This document shows, piece after piece, positions 28,801 through 36,263 of a stretch of DNA of 64,000 bases (within the stretch, counting starts at the first letter, position 1; every line of letters starts with the position of its first letter). The DNA is from Azotimanducus sp965199815 (lineage in GTDB: Bacteria; Pseudomonadota; Gammaproteobacteria; Pseudomonadales; Azotimanducaceae), in the NCBI GenBank assembly GCA_965199815.1, contig CBDATE010000028.1:496001-560000 (forward strand), written 5' to 3'. A program made the position numbers and the translations under genes. The notes beneath the pieces were generated by a model, which saw nothing but the letters and a program-made list of their open reading frames with translations, was not told the DNA's origin and did not search any database.

Positions 28801-29235
28801 GTTGACAGTACTCGTGCCTGGGCCATCGTCAAGCACAATCCCCTGAAAAGTCAGGTCGATCTGTTGTCCCTGAGCGGCTGTCGAAGTTTGCAATATATCG
28901 TCTGCACTCAGGAGGCCAGCTTCCCGCGAGGCTTCACTCGTGATGATCTGCAGGGGAGAGATGCTACTGAACGTATCTCGCTTGAGACGCGAGCCGGTAA
29001 CTACGACCTCTTCAATTGCCGGGGATGCCTCATCCTCTTGTTCGGGAGCCTCGACAACCTCATCGGTCATTTGCTCGGTCTGTTCGTCAGATTCCGCTGA
29101 CGCGTCTTGCGCCAGCGCAAGTGGCGCGGTGAGCCACAACCCCAACGCTGCACAGAATCCCAGAGCAAGCGCGGGAAGCGCAGAAGAAACACGAATGCCA
29201 TTTGGCATGAGTTTGATTGAGTTCACAGGATACAT
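25843..29235 (-). CDS. TonB-dependent outer-membrane receptor
   Basis: Large outer-membrane transporter of 1130 residues. The start at 29235 has AGGAGG about ten bases upstream; a hydrophobic signal peptide (ALPALALGFCAALGLWLTAPLALAQ) follows. Next come an acidic linker, the TonB-box-like EEVVVTGSR, a plug domain with NLRGLSSSRTLVLLNGRRI and DGASSIYGSDAVAGVVN, then the beta barrel, which ends FVEVQVSLGGGL. Plugs of this type are common in gammaproteobacteria that take up peptides, glycans or other large substrates. The substrate is unknown and no linked enzyme is present. The gene looks more AT-rich than its neighbours and is bracketed by a short inverted repeat, which may indicate acquisition. 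Confidence 0.92.
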   Translation of the reverse strand: MYPVNSIKLMPNGIRVSSALPALALGFCAALGLWLTAPLALAQDASAESDEQTEQMTDEVVEAPEQEDEASPAIEEVVVTGSRLKRDTFSSISPLQIITSEASREAGLLSADDILQTSTAAQGQQIDLTFQGIVLDDGPGTSTVNLRGLSSSRTLVLLNGRRIAPSGVEGAPTTPNLAFLPDSLVAQYDLLLDGASSIYGSDAVAGVVNAILRKDFDGFEIQTFSDVPYHGDGQAHTLSLTWGRNFDRGLVGAAFEYSEFEAVEFADRPWTEECSKNVEVDQNGEIRTRELWHATRLGMRWDDCAYLGDTARVRVPEAGSIFYTPGYSNGGWPNFSEAESVFGTFGVDGDGDGETDVSYRDWDINGRENFTHLYPESDQRNAFAYGEYTLEGDMNLTPYFEFLWGNRSFYTSSWVQTLAPEVPADNPFNICNPAAEGGVDCGIAQAALLTNPHYISSFAEYYTDRDGCYGLPVDECTPANLAEFHPRFRYAVPGPFGPQDVQPEVFVRGDRNEIYTETDILRLVGGISGDLPFLNFGHVNDWSFDLGLAYSTSEASSARPGIREDRLNHALGVNSLTNTPCENTVTDDDGMVAELAADVVAGCVPVNMFAPSLYPPDVVIGDFATQAERDYVFDVRDFDTEYTQTLVNFYMTGNLFQLPGGVVAAGLGIEWREDEIKSIPDEVARDGLFFGFFTDGGAEGAKTTQELFAEVEFPFVAGKRLAEEVTLNVSARLTDDEYHGSAWTESFKLGYRPINSLLVRATWGSSYRAPNLRELFLRDQTGFQRRFDPCIVPEIAWDRLQDEYIPSADPRRPYVLENCRREGVDPTSFYDDGFSTYRTEVSAGGSFDLQEETSISRTVGFSWEQPFTNQFELALGTTMYEIKIKNTIIEPSSRFIINDCYYTETGVSPFCSRITRDFDQDLPFFDIIDQGFINRDLERVRGVDVTATFEDVITLFDRPFEVSMDFDAHRLLERSTQELDDEGNLDFSRSEGEWYYPYWTYRWRARLTYDRWRLVWTTDYIDGQKVDEARDDDWDDISGISDTCLGPPDDVLCKDVQWTSDYITHSLSLLYREDRFSIRAGARNLFDQEPPFVNSGRGYDSSSNVPLGAGYMLDGRVFFVEVQVSLGGGL

Positions 29236-29367
29236 CCCCCATCTACCTCCTCGGATACCGTTGCATGGCGACATCAGGCAGGACCAATGCGCCAATCAAC
29301 CCCTTTCCATCAAATCGGGAAGAACCCTCTTTAATGGCACCCACAGACATTGTCGAGGCTGACTGTA

Positions 29368-29389
29368 ACACATTTGCAACAATATGTTC
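29368..29389. promoter_or_regulatory. Imperfect palindrome upstream of the TonB receptor
   Basis: The arms AACA-ATT and AAT-TGTT are symmetric around the centre of the 22-bp stretch, with 14 of 22 positions symmetric. It lies about 135 bp before the receptor start and about 220 bp before argD. It could be a regulator site; nothing identifies the protein. Confidence 0.2.
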
Positions 29390-29456
29390 ATGATTGTGCT
29401 CGTTCACCGGATATGAGACTGAGAGGCGAGCGTGTGGCGGGGGGCTGAAGTGAGGT

Positions 29457-29477
29457 GGTCGGGGGAATTTGGACAGT
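29457..29477. repeat. 21-bp inverted repeat, right copy, beside the TonB receptor gene
   Basis: Partner of 25806-25826 with one mismatch. It lies upstream of the receptor gene, so the receptor and its control region are enclosed between the two arms. Confidence 0.7.
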
Positions 29478-29611
29478 ATTTCGCTTGAATGAAGCTATTC
29501 GCCGATTTTTGCGACTCCGGCACCCCATGTTCACCCGAAAACGACTCCACCATAATCTGATAGCATGTTCGTTTAGGTGAGGGGCGGTTACGCACCCCCA
29601 AGATATTCGAG

Positions 29612-30835
29612 ATGACCCGCAATCTCTCGGCTGATGCCGATCAGTCCTGTCTCATGCCAACCTATGCCCGCCTGCCGGTCGCCTTCGAGCGTGGCGCAGG
29701 CGTGTGGCTGTATGACACGCAAGGCAAGGCGTACCTTGATGCCTTGACCGGCATTGCAGTCTGCGGCCTCGGTCATGCACACGAGGGTGTGCGTGAAGCC
29801 GTTGCGAAGCAGGCCGCCACCCTGCTGCACACTTCCAACCTGTACGAAATCGAATTGCAGGCGCGGCTTGCGCGGCGACTGTGTGATCTGTCCGGCATGG
29901 ACAGCGTTTTCTTTTGCAATTCAGGCGCTGAAGCCAACGAAGCAGCCATCAAGATCGCGCGCCTGTATGGTCACGGCCTCAAGGTTGACAACCCGCTTAT
30001 TCTGGTGATGCGTGGTGCCTTTCACGGACGTACGCTGGCAACGCTTACTGCCACCGCCAATCGCAAGATTCAGGCCGGATTCGAGCCACTCATGCCCGGT
30101 TTTGTGCGTACCGATTTTGGCGACATGGATGCGGTGCGCGCCACCACCAGAAACACCAAGCACATAGTCGCGGTGCTGCTTGAGCCGATTCAGGGCGAGT
30201 CCGGCGTGTATCAGCCGCCACGCGGCTATCTCGAAGCCATGCGAAAGCATTGCGACGAGCACGGCTGGCTGCTCATGCTTGACGAGGTGCAGACCGGCAA
30301 TGCGCGTACCGGCAAGTATTTCGCGTTTCAGCATGAGGATGTGCTTCCGGATGTGTTGACCACGGCCAAGGGCCTCGGCAATGGGGTGCCGATCGGTGCC
30401 TGTCTTGCGGCTGGCAAGGCAGCGCAGGTTTTCGGCCCGGGAGCGCATGGCTCCACCTTCGGCGGTAATCTGCTCGCCTGTGCGGCGGCGCACGCGGTGC
30501 TTGATGCGGTGCATGACGAGGGCCTCGAGTCACGCGCCGCCGAACTTGGAGCGCGCATTCGCGGCGGGCTCGAGCGGGCCATCGAGGGTTCGAATCGCAT
30601 ACCGCCTGTCAGGGAGATTCGCGGGCGTGGCCTCATGCTCGGTATCGAACTCGCCGAACCCGTCACGGGCGTGGTGTCTTCCGCCATGAAGCATGGACTC
30701 CTGATCAACTGCATTGGCGATCGCGTGATTCGCATCCTGCCTGTCTTGACGATGACCGATGATGAAGCTGATGAACTGGTGATACGCCTCGTGAAGACGC
30801 TGGAAAGCCTGCGGAGTGCGGGGGTTGAGTCATGA
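29612..30835 (+). CDS. argD: Acetylornithine aminotransferase
   Basis: PLP-dependent class III aminotransferase of arginine synthesis; may also serve in lysine synthesis as succinyldiaminopimelate aminotransferase. VFFCNSGAEANEAAIKIAR, GAFHGRTLATLTAT, LLMLDEVQTGNARTGK and the PLP-lysine segment TTAKGLGNGVPIGA are diagnostic. At 407 residues it is full length. Its stop overlaps the argF start (ATGA at 30832-30835), so argDF is an operon. Confidence 0.95.
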   Translation: MTRNLSADADQSCLMPTYARLPVAFERGAGVWLYDTQGKAYLDALTGIAVCGLGHAHEGVREAVAKQAATLLHTSNLYEIELQARLARRLCDLSGMDSVFFCNSGAEANEAAIKIARLYGHGLKVDNPLILVMRGAFHGRTLATLTATANRKIQAGFEPLMPGFVRTDFGDMDAVRATTRNTKHIVAVLLEPIQGESGVYQPPRGYLEAMRKHCDEHGWLLMLDEVQTGNARTGKYFAFQHEDVLPDVLTTAKGLGNGVPIGACLAAGKAAQVFGPGAHGSTFGGNLLACAAAHAVLDAVHDEGLESRAAELGARIRGGLERAIEGSNRIPPVREIRGRGLMLGIELAEPVTGVVSSAMKHGLLINCIGDRVIRILPVLTMTDDEADELVIRLVKTLESLRSAGVES

Positions 30836-31725
30836 AGCAGCACTTTCTGACACTGTTTGATTTCTCCCGTGAAGACCTGGCTCGGCTGCTGGCGAGAGGC
30901 ATCGAGTTTCGCCGACTGCACAAGCAGCGCCACATCTGCCAACCGCTCGAGGGGCGCGTATTGCTGATGATCTTCGAAGCCGCCTCCAGCCGCACACGGG
31001 TGGCCTTCGAATCGGGTATGGCATCGCTCGGTGGTCACGCCATCAATATGGTGCCCGCGGACTCGCAGCTTGGCCGTGGAGAACCCCTGGAAGACACCGC
31101 ACGGGCGCTTGCCGGAATGATTGACGCGGTGGCCATTCGCACACTGAAGCATGAGCGTCTTGAAGCCTTTGCTGCCGCTGCGGCTGTACCCGTCATCAAT
31201 GCCATGACGGATCGCTCGCACCCCTGTCAATTGCTCGCCGACATGCAGACCTACCTCGAATTGCGCGGCGAGATTGCCGACAAGCGCGTAGCCTTTGTGG
31301 GCGATGGCCACAACATGTGCCGGAGCTATATCGAGGCATCGGTGCAGTTTGACTTCGATCTGATGATTGCCACGCCGCAAGGCATGGAGCCGGACATGCC
31401 GTCACGGGCGACGCGGGTAGATCTCTGCCACTCCCCGCAGACAGCCGTCAAGGACGCAGATCTGGTGGTGACCGATGTCTGGGCCTCTATCGGCCAGGAC
31501 GATGAACGTGAAGCCCGTGTTGCGCGCTTTCAGGGCTTTCAGGTCACTGCCGAACTGCTTGACCTCGCGAAGCCTGATGCTCTCTTCATGCACTGCCTGC
31601 CAGCACATCATGGAGAGGAGATCGGCGCAGGCCTGCTTGCCGATCCGCGCTCGGTTGTCTGGCATGAGGCGCACAATCGCCGATACGCGCAACAGGCGCT
31701 GCTGGAGAAGTTGATTCTCGACTGA
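30832..31725 (+). CDS. argF: Ornithine carbamoyltransferase
   Basis: Makes citrulline from ornithine and carbamoyl phosphate. The carbamoyl-phosphate site is SSRTR (usually STRTR), followed by HPCQLLADMQT, GDGHNMCRSYI and the ornithine-binding HCLPAHHGEE. At 297 residues it is slightly short, within the compact anabolic type. Translationally coupled to argD. The gene is followed by copy 2 of the 151-bp repeat, whose first hairpin could act as a terminator. Confidence 0.95.
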   Translation: MKQHFLTLFDFSREDLARLLARGIEFRRLHKQRHICQPLEGRVLLMIFEAASSRTRVAFESGMASLGGHAINMVPADSQLGRGEPLEDTARALAGMIDAVAIRTLKHERLEAFAAAAAVPVINAMTDRSHPCQLLADMQTYLELRGEIADKRVAFVGDGHNMCRSYIEASVQFDFDLMIATPQGMEPDMPSRATRVDLCHSPQTAVKDADLVVTDVWASIGQDDEREARVARFQGFQVTAELLDLAKPDALFMHCLPAHHGEEIGAGLLADPRSVVWHEAHNRRYAQQALLEKLILD

Positions 31726-31776
31726 AGGTGAAGGCAGCGCCGACTCACTCGGTGCCGGAGCGCACCCCGGAGTCAC

Positions 31777-31927
31777 GGGAAACTCTGAATAACAGAGTTT
31801 CCCGTGCGGCACACGGATGTGCCGCCAGATTCAGTGCCGTAAGGCATTGAATCTGCGAGCAAATCAGAAGCGTACTTCTGATTTGCGAATCTGATCAAGT
31901 CCACGGATGGACTTGATCAGAACATAC
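31777..31927 (+). repeat. 151-bp five-hairpin mobile repeat, copy 2
   Basis: Five palindromes in a row: 31777-31803 (11-bp stem, 5-nt loop), 31806-31825 (8-bp stem, CGGA loop), 31828-31853 (11-bp stem with one G-T, GTAA loop), 31859-31886 (12-bp stem, CGTA loop) and 31893-31918 (11-bp stem, CGGA loop), then the tail AGAACATAC. Flanks are CAC on the left and CAG on the right, so a target duplication is imperfect here. It lies between the convergent argF and glpK genes and contains no open reading frame of note. Confidence 0.92.
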
Positions 31928-31958
31928 CAGGTGCAGGACATCGCTTTTCGCGTGAGGC

Positions 31959-33443
31959 TCACCCGCGCGCGTCTTCAATCGTGATGTGCACCGCGCGTCG
32001 CCATTCGTCCATGAGTTCGCGCACCGGCGTGGTCTTCGGCGTGAAGGTGCGCTCCACCCGTCGCATGTCGGCGGCTTGCGCCAGATCAGCGAATTCTCCG
32101 GCCCCGAGGAAGGCGAGCATGGCGGCACCGAGAGCGGTGGATTCCGCCACCTCCGGGCGCTCGACCTCGACCTGGCACAGATCCGAGATCCACTGGCACA
32201 GCCAGTTGTTGACCACCATGCCGCCATCGACATGCAACCGCTCGCTACTGGCTCCGTCGCTCGCCATGACTGCAAGCAGTTCGGCAGTCGAGTAGCCGAT
32301 ACTGGCGAGCACGGCGGTTACCAGTTCGGCGCGCGTGGTATTCGGAGACAGGCCGCGAATCAGCCCGCGCGCTTCAGGGCACCAATGCGGTGCGCCCAGG
32401 CCGGACAGCGCCGGCACGAAGATTACCCCGCCGGTGTCGCCGCCGGTTTCTCGCGCCAGACGCTCGCTTTCTTCCGCGCTCTCGATCAGTCCGATCTGAT
32501 CGCGCAGCCACTTGATCGCCATGCCGGCGACGAACAGGCTCGCTTCGAGCGCAAAGCATGTCTGACCATCGAGTCGCCAGGCGATGGTCGAGAGCAGATT
32601 ATGACGCGACAGCAGTCGATTCTGGCCGCTGTTGCTCATGACGAAGCAGCCCGTGCCATAGGTGGCCTTGGTCGCACCCACTTCAAGACACGCCTGTCCG
32701 ATGAGCGCCGCCTGTTGGTCGCCGACGACGCCGAGCACCGGCACGGAGGCACCGAGAACATCCCTTGACGTACTGCCATAGTCATCAACACTGTCCAGCA
32801 CCTCGGGCATGATCGAGACCGGGATGCCGTGGTAGTCCAGCAGATCCTGATGCCAGATGTGTTTGGCGGTATCGAAGAGTTGCGTACGTGAGGCATTGCT
32901 CGCGTCGGTAGCGTGTCTGCCGGTCAGGCGCGCGATCAGGAAGGCATCCACTGTGCCGCAGCACAGATTCCCCGCCTCGACGAGTCTGCACAGCTCGGCA
33001 TCATGGGCGAGGCGCCAGGCAATCTTGGTGGCCGAGAAATAGGGGTCGATCACCAGGCCGGTGCGCTCGCGTACGAGTGCCTCGAGGCCGTCCGCGCGCA
33101 TGCGCGCACATATCCCGGCGCTCCTGCGGTCCTGCCAGACAATGGCTGGTCCCAGGGATTCTCCGGTCTGGCGATGCCAGAAGAGGACAGTTTCGCGTTG
33201 ATTGGCCATGCCGATGGCGAGCAGGTGGGCGGGGTCAATGCCGGCCGAAGTCATGGCCTGGCGTACTGCATCAAGCGTTCCCTGCCAGATGGCTTCCGGG
33301 TCCTGCTCTACCCAGCCAGGGTTCGGACAGGAGGAAGCGAGCGGCTTCTGCCCGATGCCGAGCACCCGGCCGTCCGAATTGAAGATGATGGCGCGAGAGC
33401 TCGAGGTGCCCTGATCGAGCGCGAGTACAGCGCGTGTGCTCAT
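31959..33443 (-). CDS. glpK: Glycerol kinase
   Basis: Phosphorylates glycerol to glycerol 3-phosphate; FGGY family. The N-terminal ALDQGTSSSRAIIF, the NPGWVEQDPEAIW segment, YGTGCFVMSN and SGLGAPHWCPEARG are conserved. At 494 residues it is full length. Its start overlaps the stop of the upstream patB-like gene by four bases. No glycerol transporter or glpD gene is in the window. Confidence 0.96.
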   Translation of the reverse strand: MSTRAVLALDQGTSSSRAIIFNSDGRVLGIGQKPLASSCPNPGWVEQDPEAIWQGTLDAVRQAMTSAGIDPAHLLAIGMANQRETVLFWHRQTGESLGPAIVWQDRRSAGICARMRADGLEALVRERTGLVIDPYFSATKIAWRLAHDAELCRLVEAGNLCCGTVDAFLIARLTGRHATDASNASRTQLFDTAKHIWHQDLLDYHGIPVSIMPEVLDSVDDYGSTSRDVLGASVPVLGVVGDQQAALIGQACLEVGATKATYGTGCFVMSNSGQNRLLSRHNLLSTIAWRLDGQTCFALEASLFVAGMAIKWLRDQIGLIESAEESERLARETGGDTGGVIFVPALSGLGAPHWCPEARGLIRGLSPNTTRAELVTAVLASIGYSTAELLAVMASDGASSERLHVDGGMVVNNWLCQWISDLCQVEVERPEVAESTALGAAMLAFLGAGEFADLAQAADMRRVERTFTPKTTPVRELMDEWRRAVHITIEDARG

Positions 33444-34666
33444 GACGCGACGCGTTCGCTGTCAGGAGCCTGTCGCCCGATGCCCGCCGTCTGGCCATCA
33501 AGGGCGGCGCGAACGCCCGTCTCGAAGCGCGCCAAACCCTCTTCGAGCATGGCTCGCGGGCAGCCAAAGTTGAGGCGCACATGGCCTGCTCCCTTGAATT
33601 GCTCGCCCTCGGACAGGGCGATACCGAAGGCTCGCAGGTAGCTCGCAGGGCGCGCGACCGCCAGCGCCGAGACATCAATCCAGGCGAGACAGGTGCCTTC
33701 AACCGGGCGCATGGTCACGCCGGGCAATTGCCCGATGCGTTCATACAGGTATTCGAGATTGCCGCGCAAGTAGTCGATCAGCGCTTCGCGCCATGGTTCG
33801 CCATCCCTGTATGCGGCCTCGGCTGCGGTCATGGCCAGGGGGCTCATCATGGGTACCAGACCGGTGTGTGCGGCCAGGTATGCCTGCCGCAGAGTTGCAT
33901 CCGGAATCACCGCGACTGCACAGCCGAGCCCGGCGAGGTTCCACGCCTTGGAGGGCGCGAACAGGGCGATGGTCCGCGCTGCGATTTCGGGAACCACCTC
34001 GGCGATGGTGTGATGGCGACGCTCGCAATCCAGCACCAGCGGCGCGTGAATCTCGTCCGAACAGATCAGCAGATCATTCCTGAGGCAGAACTCGGCAAGC
34101 TCGGTGAGTTCGCGTCGTGAATAGACGCGCCCGGTCGGGTTCTGCGGATTGCAGGCGAGAAACATGCGCGTATCCGGCGTGAGGCTTGCCTGCATACGCT
34201 CGAAATCCATGCTCGCGCATCCCCGAGCCTGACCTCGAGGCTGGTCGAGCGGTACGTGAATCGAGCGATGCCCCATCTTTTCCGGGGCATCGAGACACGG
34301 ATAGTAGAGCGGCGTATTCATCATGATGGCTTGCTGACTCCCTTCCGGGAGTCGGCAGGCGATGTTGAACCCCGGCACCACTCCCGGCAGCCAGACCAGC
34401 CAGTCCACCTGTACGCGCCAGGCGTACTGCTGCTCCAGCCACTCGACGAAGGCCTGGTTCAGTCCCTCGGTCGGTTCCGAATATCCCAGAATTCCGTGTG
34501 CCAGATGTTCGCTGAGCGCCGCTTCAATGACTGGTGCCAGCCGGAAATCCATATCTGCCACCCAGAAAGGCAGCATGGCATCACTCTCGTCGGGTCCGTA
34601 TCGCGTCCACTTGATCGCTCCGGTGCCGGCGCGACTGTGGCGCGTGTCGAAATCGAACTCGCTCAT
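33440..34666 (-). CDS. PatB/MalY-type aminotransferase, putative cystathionine beta-lyase
   Basis: Class I/II PLP enzyme of 408 residues. PFWVADMDFRLAPVIEAAL and GILGYSEP are typical of the MalY/PatB group, as are CNPQNPTGRVY, CSDEIHAPLV and the PLP-lysine segment FAPSKAWNLAGL. Members usually cleave C-S bonds (cystathionine or cysteine conjugates). Co-directional and overlapping with glpK, although a shared function is not obvious. Divergent from the 2-hydroxyacid dehydrogenase gene. Confidence 0.9.
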   Translation of the reverse strand: MSEFDFDTRHSRAGTGAIKWTRYGPDESDAMLPFWVADMDFRLAPVIEAALSEHLAHGILGYSEPTEGLNQAFVEWLEQQYAWRVQVDWLVWLPGVVPGFNIACRLPEGSQQAIMMNTPLYYPCLDAPEKMGHRSIHVPLDQPRGQARGCASMDFERMQASLTPDTRMFLACNPQNPTGRVYSRRELTELAEFCLRNDLLICSDEIHAPLVLDCERRHHTIAEVVPEIAARTIALFAPSKAWNLAGLGCAVAVIPDATLRQAYLAAHTGLVPMMSPLAMTAAEAAYRDGEPWREALIDYLRGNLEYLYERIGQLPGVTMRPVEGTCLAWIDVSALAVARPASYLRAFGIALSEGEQFKGAGHVRLNFGCPRAMLEEGLARFETGVRAALDGQTAGIGRQAPDSERVAS

Positions 34667-34740
34667 GGCCTGTCTGCGTGTGGTGTACGGTGAGTGTGTG
34701 TACTTCCGTGCATCGCGTCAAGCGGTGCGAGGCGACCCGC

Positions 34741-34794
34741 ACTTCCGGCTTGCGAATCCGATCAAATCCACGGATGGGCTTGATCAGAGCATAC
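34741..34794 (+). repeat. Degraded fragment of the 151-bp repeat (3' third)
   Basis: Corresponds to the right arm of hairpin 4, hairpin 5 and the tail of the full element. The fifth hairpin is still recognisable (GATCAAATCCA, CGGA, TGGGCTTGATC) but has one mismatch and one wobble; the tail reads AGAGCATAC. The left part is missing or too diverged to see. It lies between the divergent patB-like and 2-hydroxyacid dehydrogenase genes. Confidence 0.8.
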
Positions 34795-34839
34795 CGAGGT
34801 CACATACAATCTCTCCACAGCCTTCACGACGGTACGCAC

Positions 34840-35823
34840 ATGTCCACCACAGGCCACCCCGAAGCGAAACCCACCATCGTCTTTCTTGATCAGGGAACCA
34901 TCAGTCCCGAGATTGAGATGCCCGCGCCCGCCTTCCCGCATGTCTGGCGCTCCCATAACCAGTGTGCGCCGCATGATGTGGTCACGCGGTTGCAGGGCGC
35001 ACAGATTGCGATTACCAACAAGGTGCCGATTCGGGAAGAGCACATCCGTCTCTTGCCAGACCTCAGACTTGTTGCTGTCATCGCCTCCGGCACCGACATC
35101 ATCGATATTCGATCCGCCGAGAGGCACGGTATCTCGGTGTGCAACGTGCCGGGCTATGCACGGACATCCGTGGCCGAGCACACCATGGCACTTATCCTGA
35201 GTTTGCGTCGCAACCTGTTTGAATATCGCCAGCAGGTCATCTCCGGTGCCTGGCAGGCCGCCGGTCAATTCTGCTTCTACAACCGGCCTGTTCTGGAACT
35301 CGAAGGCTCACTGTTGGGCGTAATCGGCACTGGTGCCATCGCCCGCAGCGTGGCGCGGCGCGCGCATTCCTTTGGCATGAATATCCTGTTTCACAGTCCG
35401 AACAGGCGCCGAGGAGACGATATCGTGTCGCTCACATGGCTGCTCAGGGAGTCGGATGTGGTGTCCTGTCACACGGAGCTGAATGGCAGATCGCGCGCAC
35501 TGTTGAACCGCGATGCCTTTCGATTGATGAAGCCGGAGGCGATCTTCATCAATACCTCGCGCGGCGAAATTGTCGATGAAGAAGCGCTCGCCGAAGCCAT
35601 CGAGCAGCGCCGCATTGCCGCCGCCGGTATAGATGTGGCGTGTGAGGAGCCGCCGCCAGATGATTCGCCCCTGATGCGCATCTGCAACCTGCCCAACGTG
35701 ATTGTCACGCCGCATGTGGGCTTCGCCGGTGTCGCCACCCAGAAACGCCTGTGCGAGATGACCATAAGCAATATCGAAGCCTATGTGAGTGGAAAGCCGA
35801 CGAATCTGGTGTCTTTGCGATGA
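34840..35823 (+). CDS. D-isomer-specific 2-hydroxyacid dehydrogenase
   Basis: NAD(P)-dependent reductase of 2-oxoacids, probably acting on glyoxylate or hydroxypyruvate. The Rossmann motif GVIGTGAIARSVARRA, the catalytic Arg in NTSRGEIVDEEAL, the Glu in GIDVACEEPPPDDSP and the catalytic His in TPHVGFA are all in place. At 327 residues it is the usual size. The Met at 34840 fits the family N-terminus; the open frame upstream passes through the degraded repeat and is not coding. Confidence 0.92.
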   Translation: MSTTGHPEAKPTIVFLDQGTISPEIEMPAPAFPHVWRSHNQCAPHDVVTRLQGAQIAITNKVPIREEHIRLLPDLRLVAVIASGTDIIDIRSAERHGISVCNVPGYARTSVAEHTMALILSLRRNLFEYRQQVISGAWQAAGQFCFYNRPVLELEGSLLGVIGTGAIARSVARRAHSFGMNILFHSPNRRRGDDIVSLTWLLRESDVVSCHTELNGRSRALLNRDAFRLMKPEAIFINTSRGEIVDEEALAEAIEQRRIAAAGIDVACEEPPPDDSPLMRICNLPNVIVTPHVGFAGVATQKRLCEMTISNIEAYVSGKPTNLVSLR

Positions 35824-35908
35824 GTACCGTTGATGCCGACATGTACGCAAGGCACCGGCGACATTGCGAGTACAATGCCGGATTACCGCAACCACCCGGA
35901 AAAGACGC

Positions 35909-36232
35909 ATGGATGTGATGGACACCATTCGCGAGCAGATCGAGTCCAATTCGATCCTCCTCTACATGAAAGGGACACCGGAGCAGCCCATGTGCGGCTT
36001 CTCGGCGCGCACGGTGCAGTGCCTCATGGCCTGCGGAAAGCCCTTCGCCTATGTGGACATCCTCAGCCATCCGCAGATTCGCGCTTCCTTGCCCGACTAT
36101 GCCGAGTGGCCGACCTTCCCGCAGTTGTTCGTGCAAGGTGAGCTTGTGGGCGGCTGCGATATAGTGACGGAAATGCACGAGTCGGGTGAATTGCAGCCAC
36201 TGCTCGAAGCGGCCGACAAGGACAGTGACTAG
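35909..36232 (+). CDS. grxD: Monothiol glutaredoxin, Grx4/GrxD type
   Basis: A CGFS monothiol glutaredoxin that carries [2Fe-2S] clusters with glutathione and BolA-type partners. MKGTPEQPMCGFSARTVQ gives the active site, and WPTFPQLFVQGELVGGCDIV is the glutathione-binding part. It has 107 residues. The Met at 35909 is chosen, with a second Met three codons later. It ends 31 bp before argG. Confidence 0.95.
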   Translation: MDVMDTIREQIESNSILLYMKGTPEQPMCGFSARTVQCLMACGKPFAYVDILSHPQIRASLPDYAEWPTFPQLFVQGELVGGCDIVTEMHESGELQPLLEAADKDSD

Positions 36233-36263
36233 TCCGAGCATCAGGACGCAGCACACCGGATCC

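Larger units (their letters stand above)
29236..29611. other. Intergenic region between the TonB receptor and argD
   Basis: About 376 bp between divergent genes. It contains the right copy of the 21-bp inverted repeat and an imperfect palindrome at 29368-29389. No convincing gene is seen; short open frames here have no recognisable features. Confidence 0.6.

Noticed and set aside
29404..29622. 72-codon minus-strand frame between the receptor and argD
   Set aside because: Part of it is a translation of the inverted repeat and it overlaps the argD start; no protein features.
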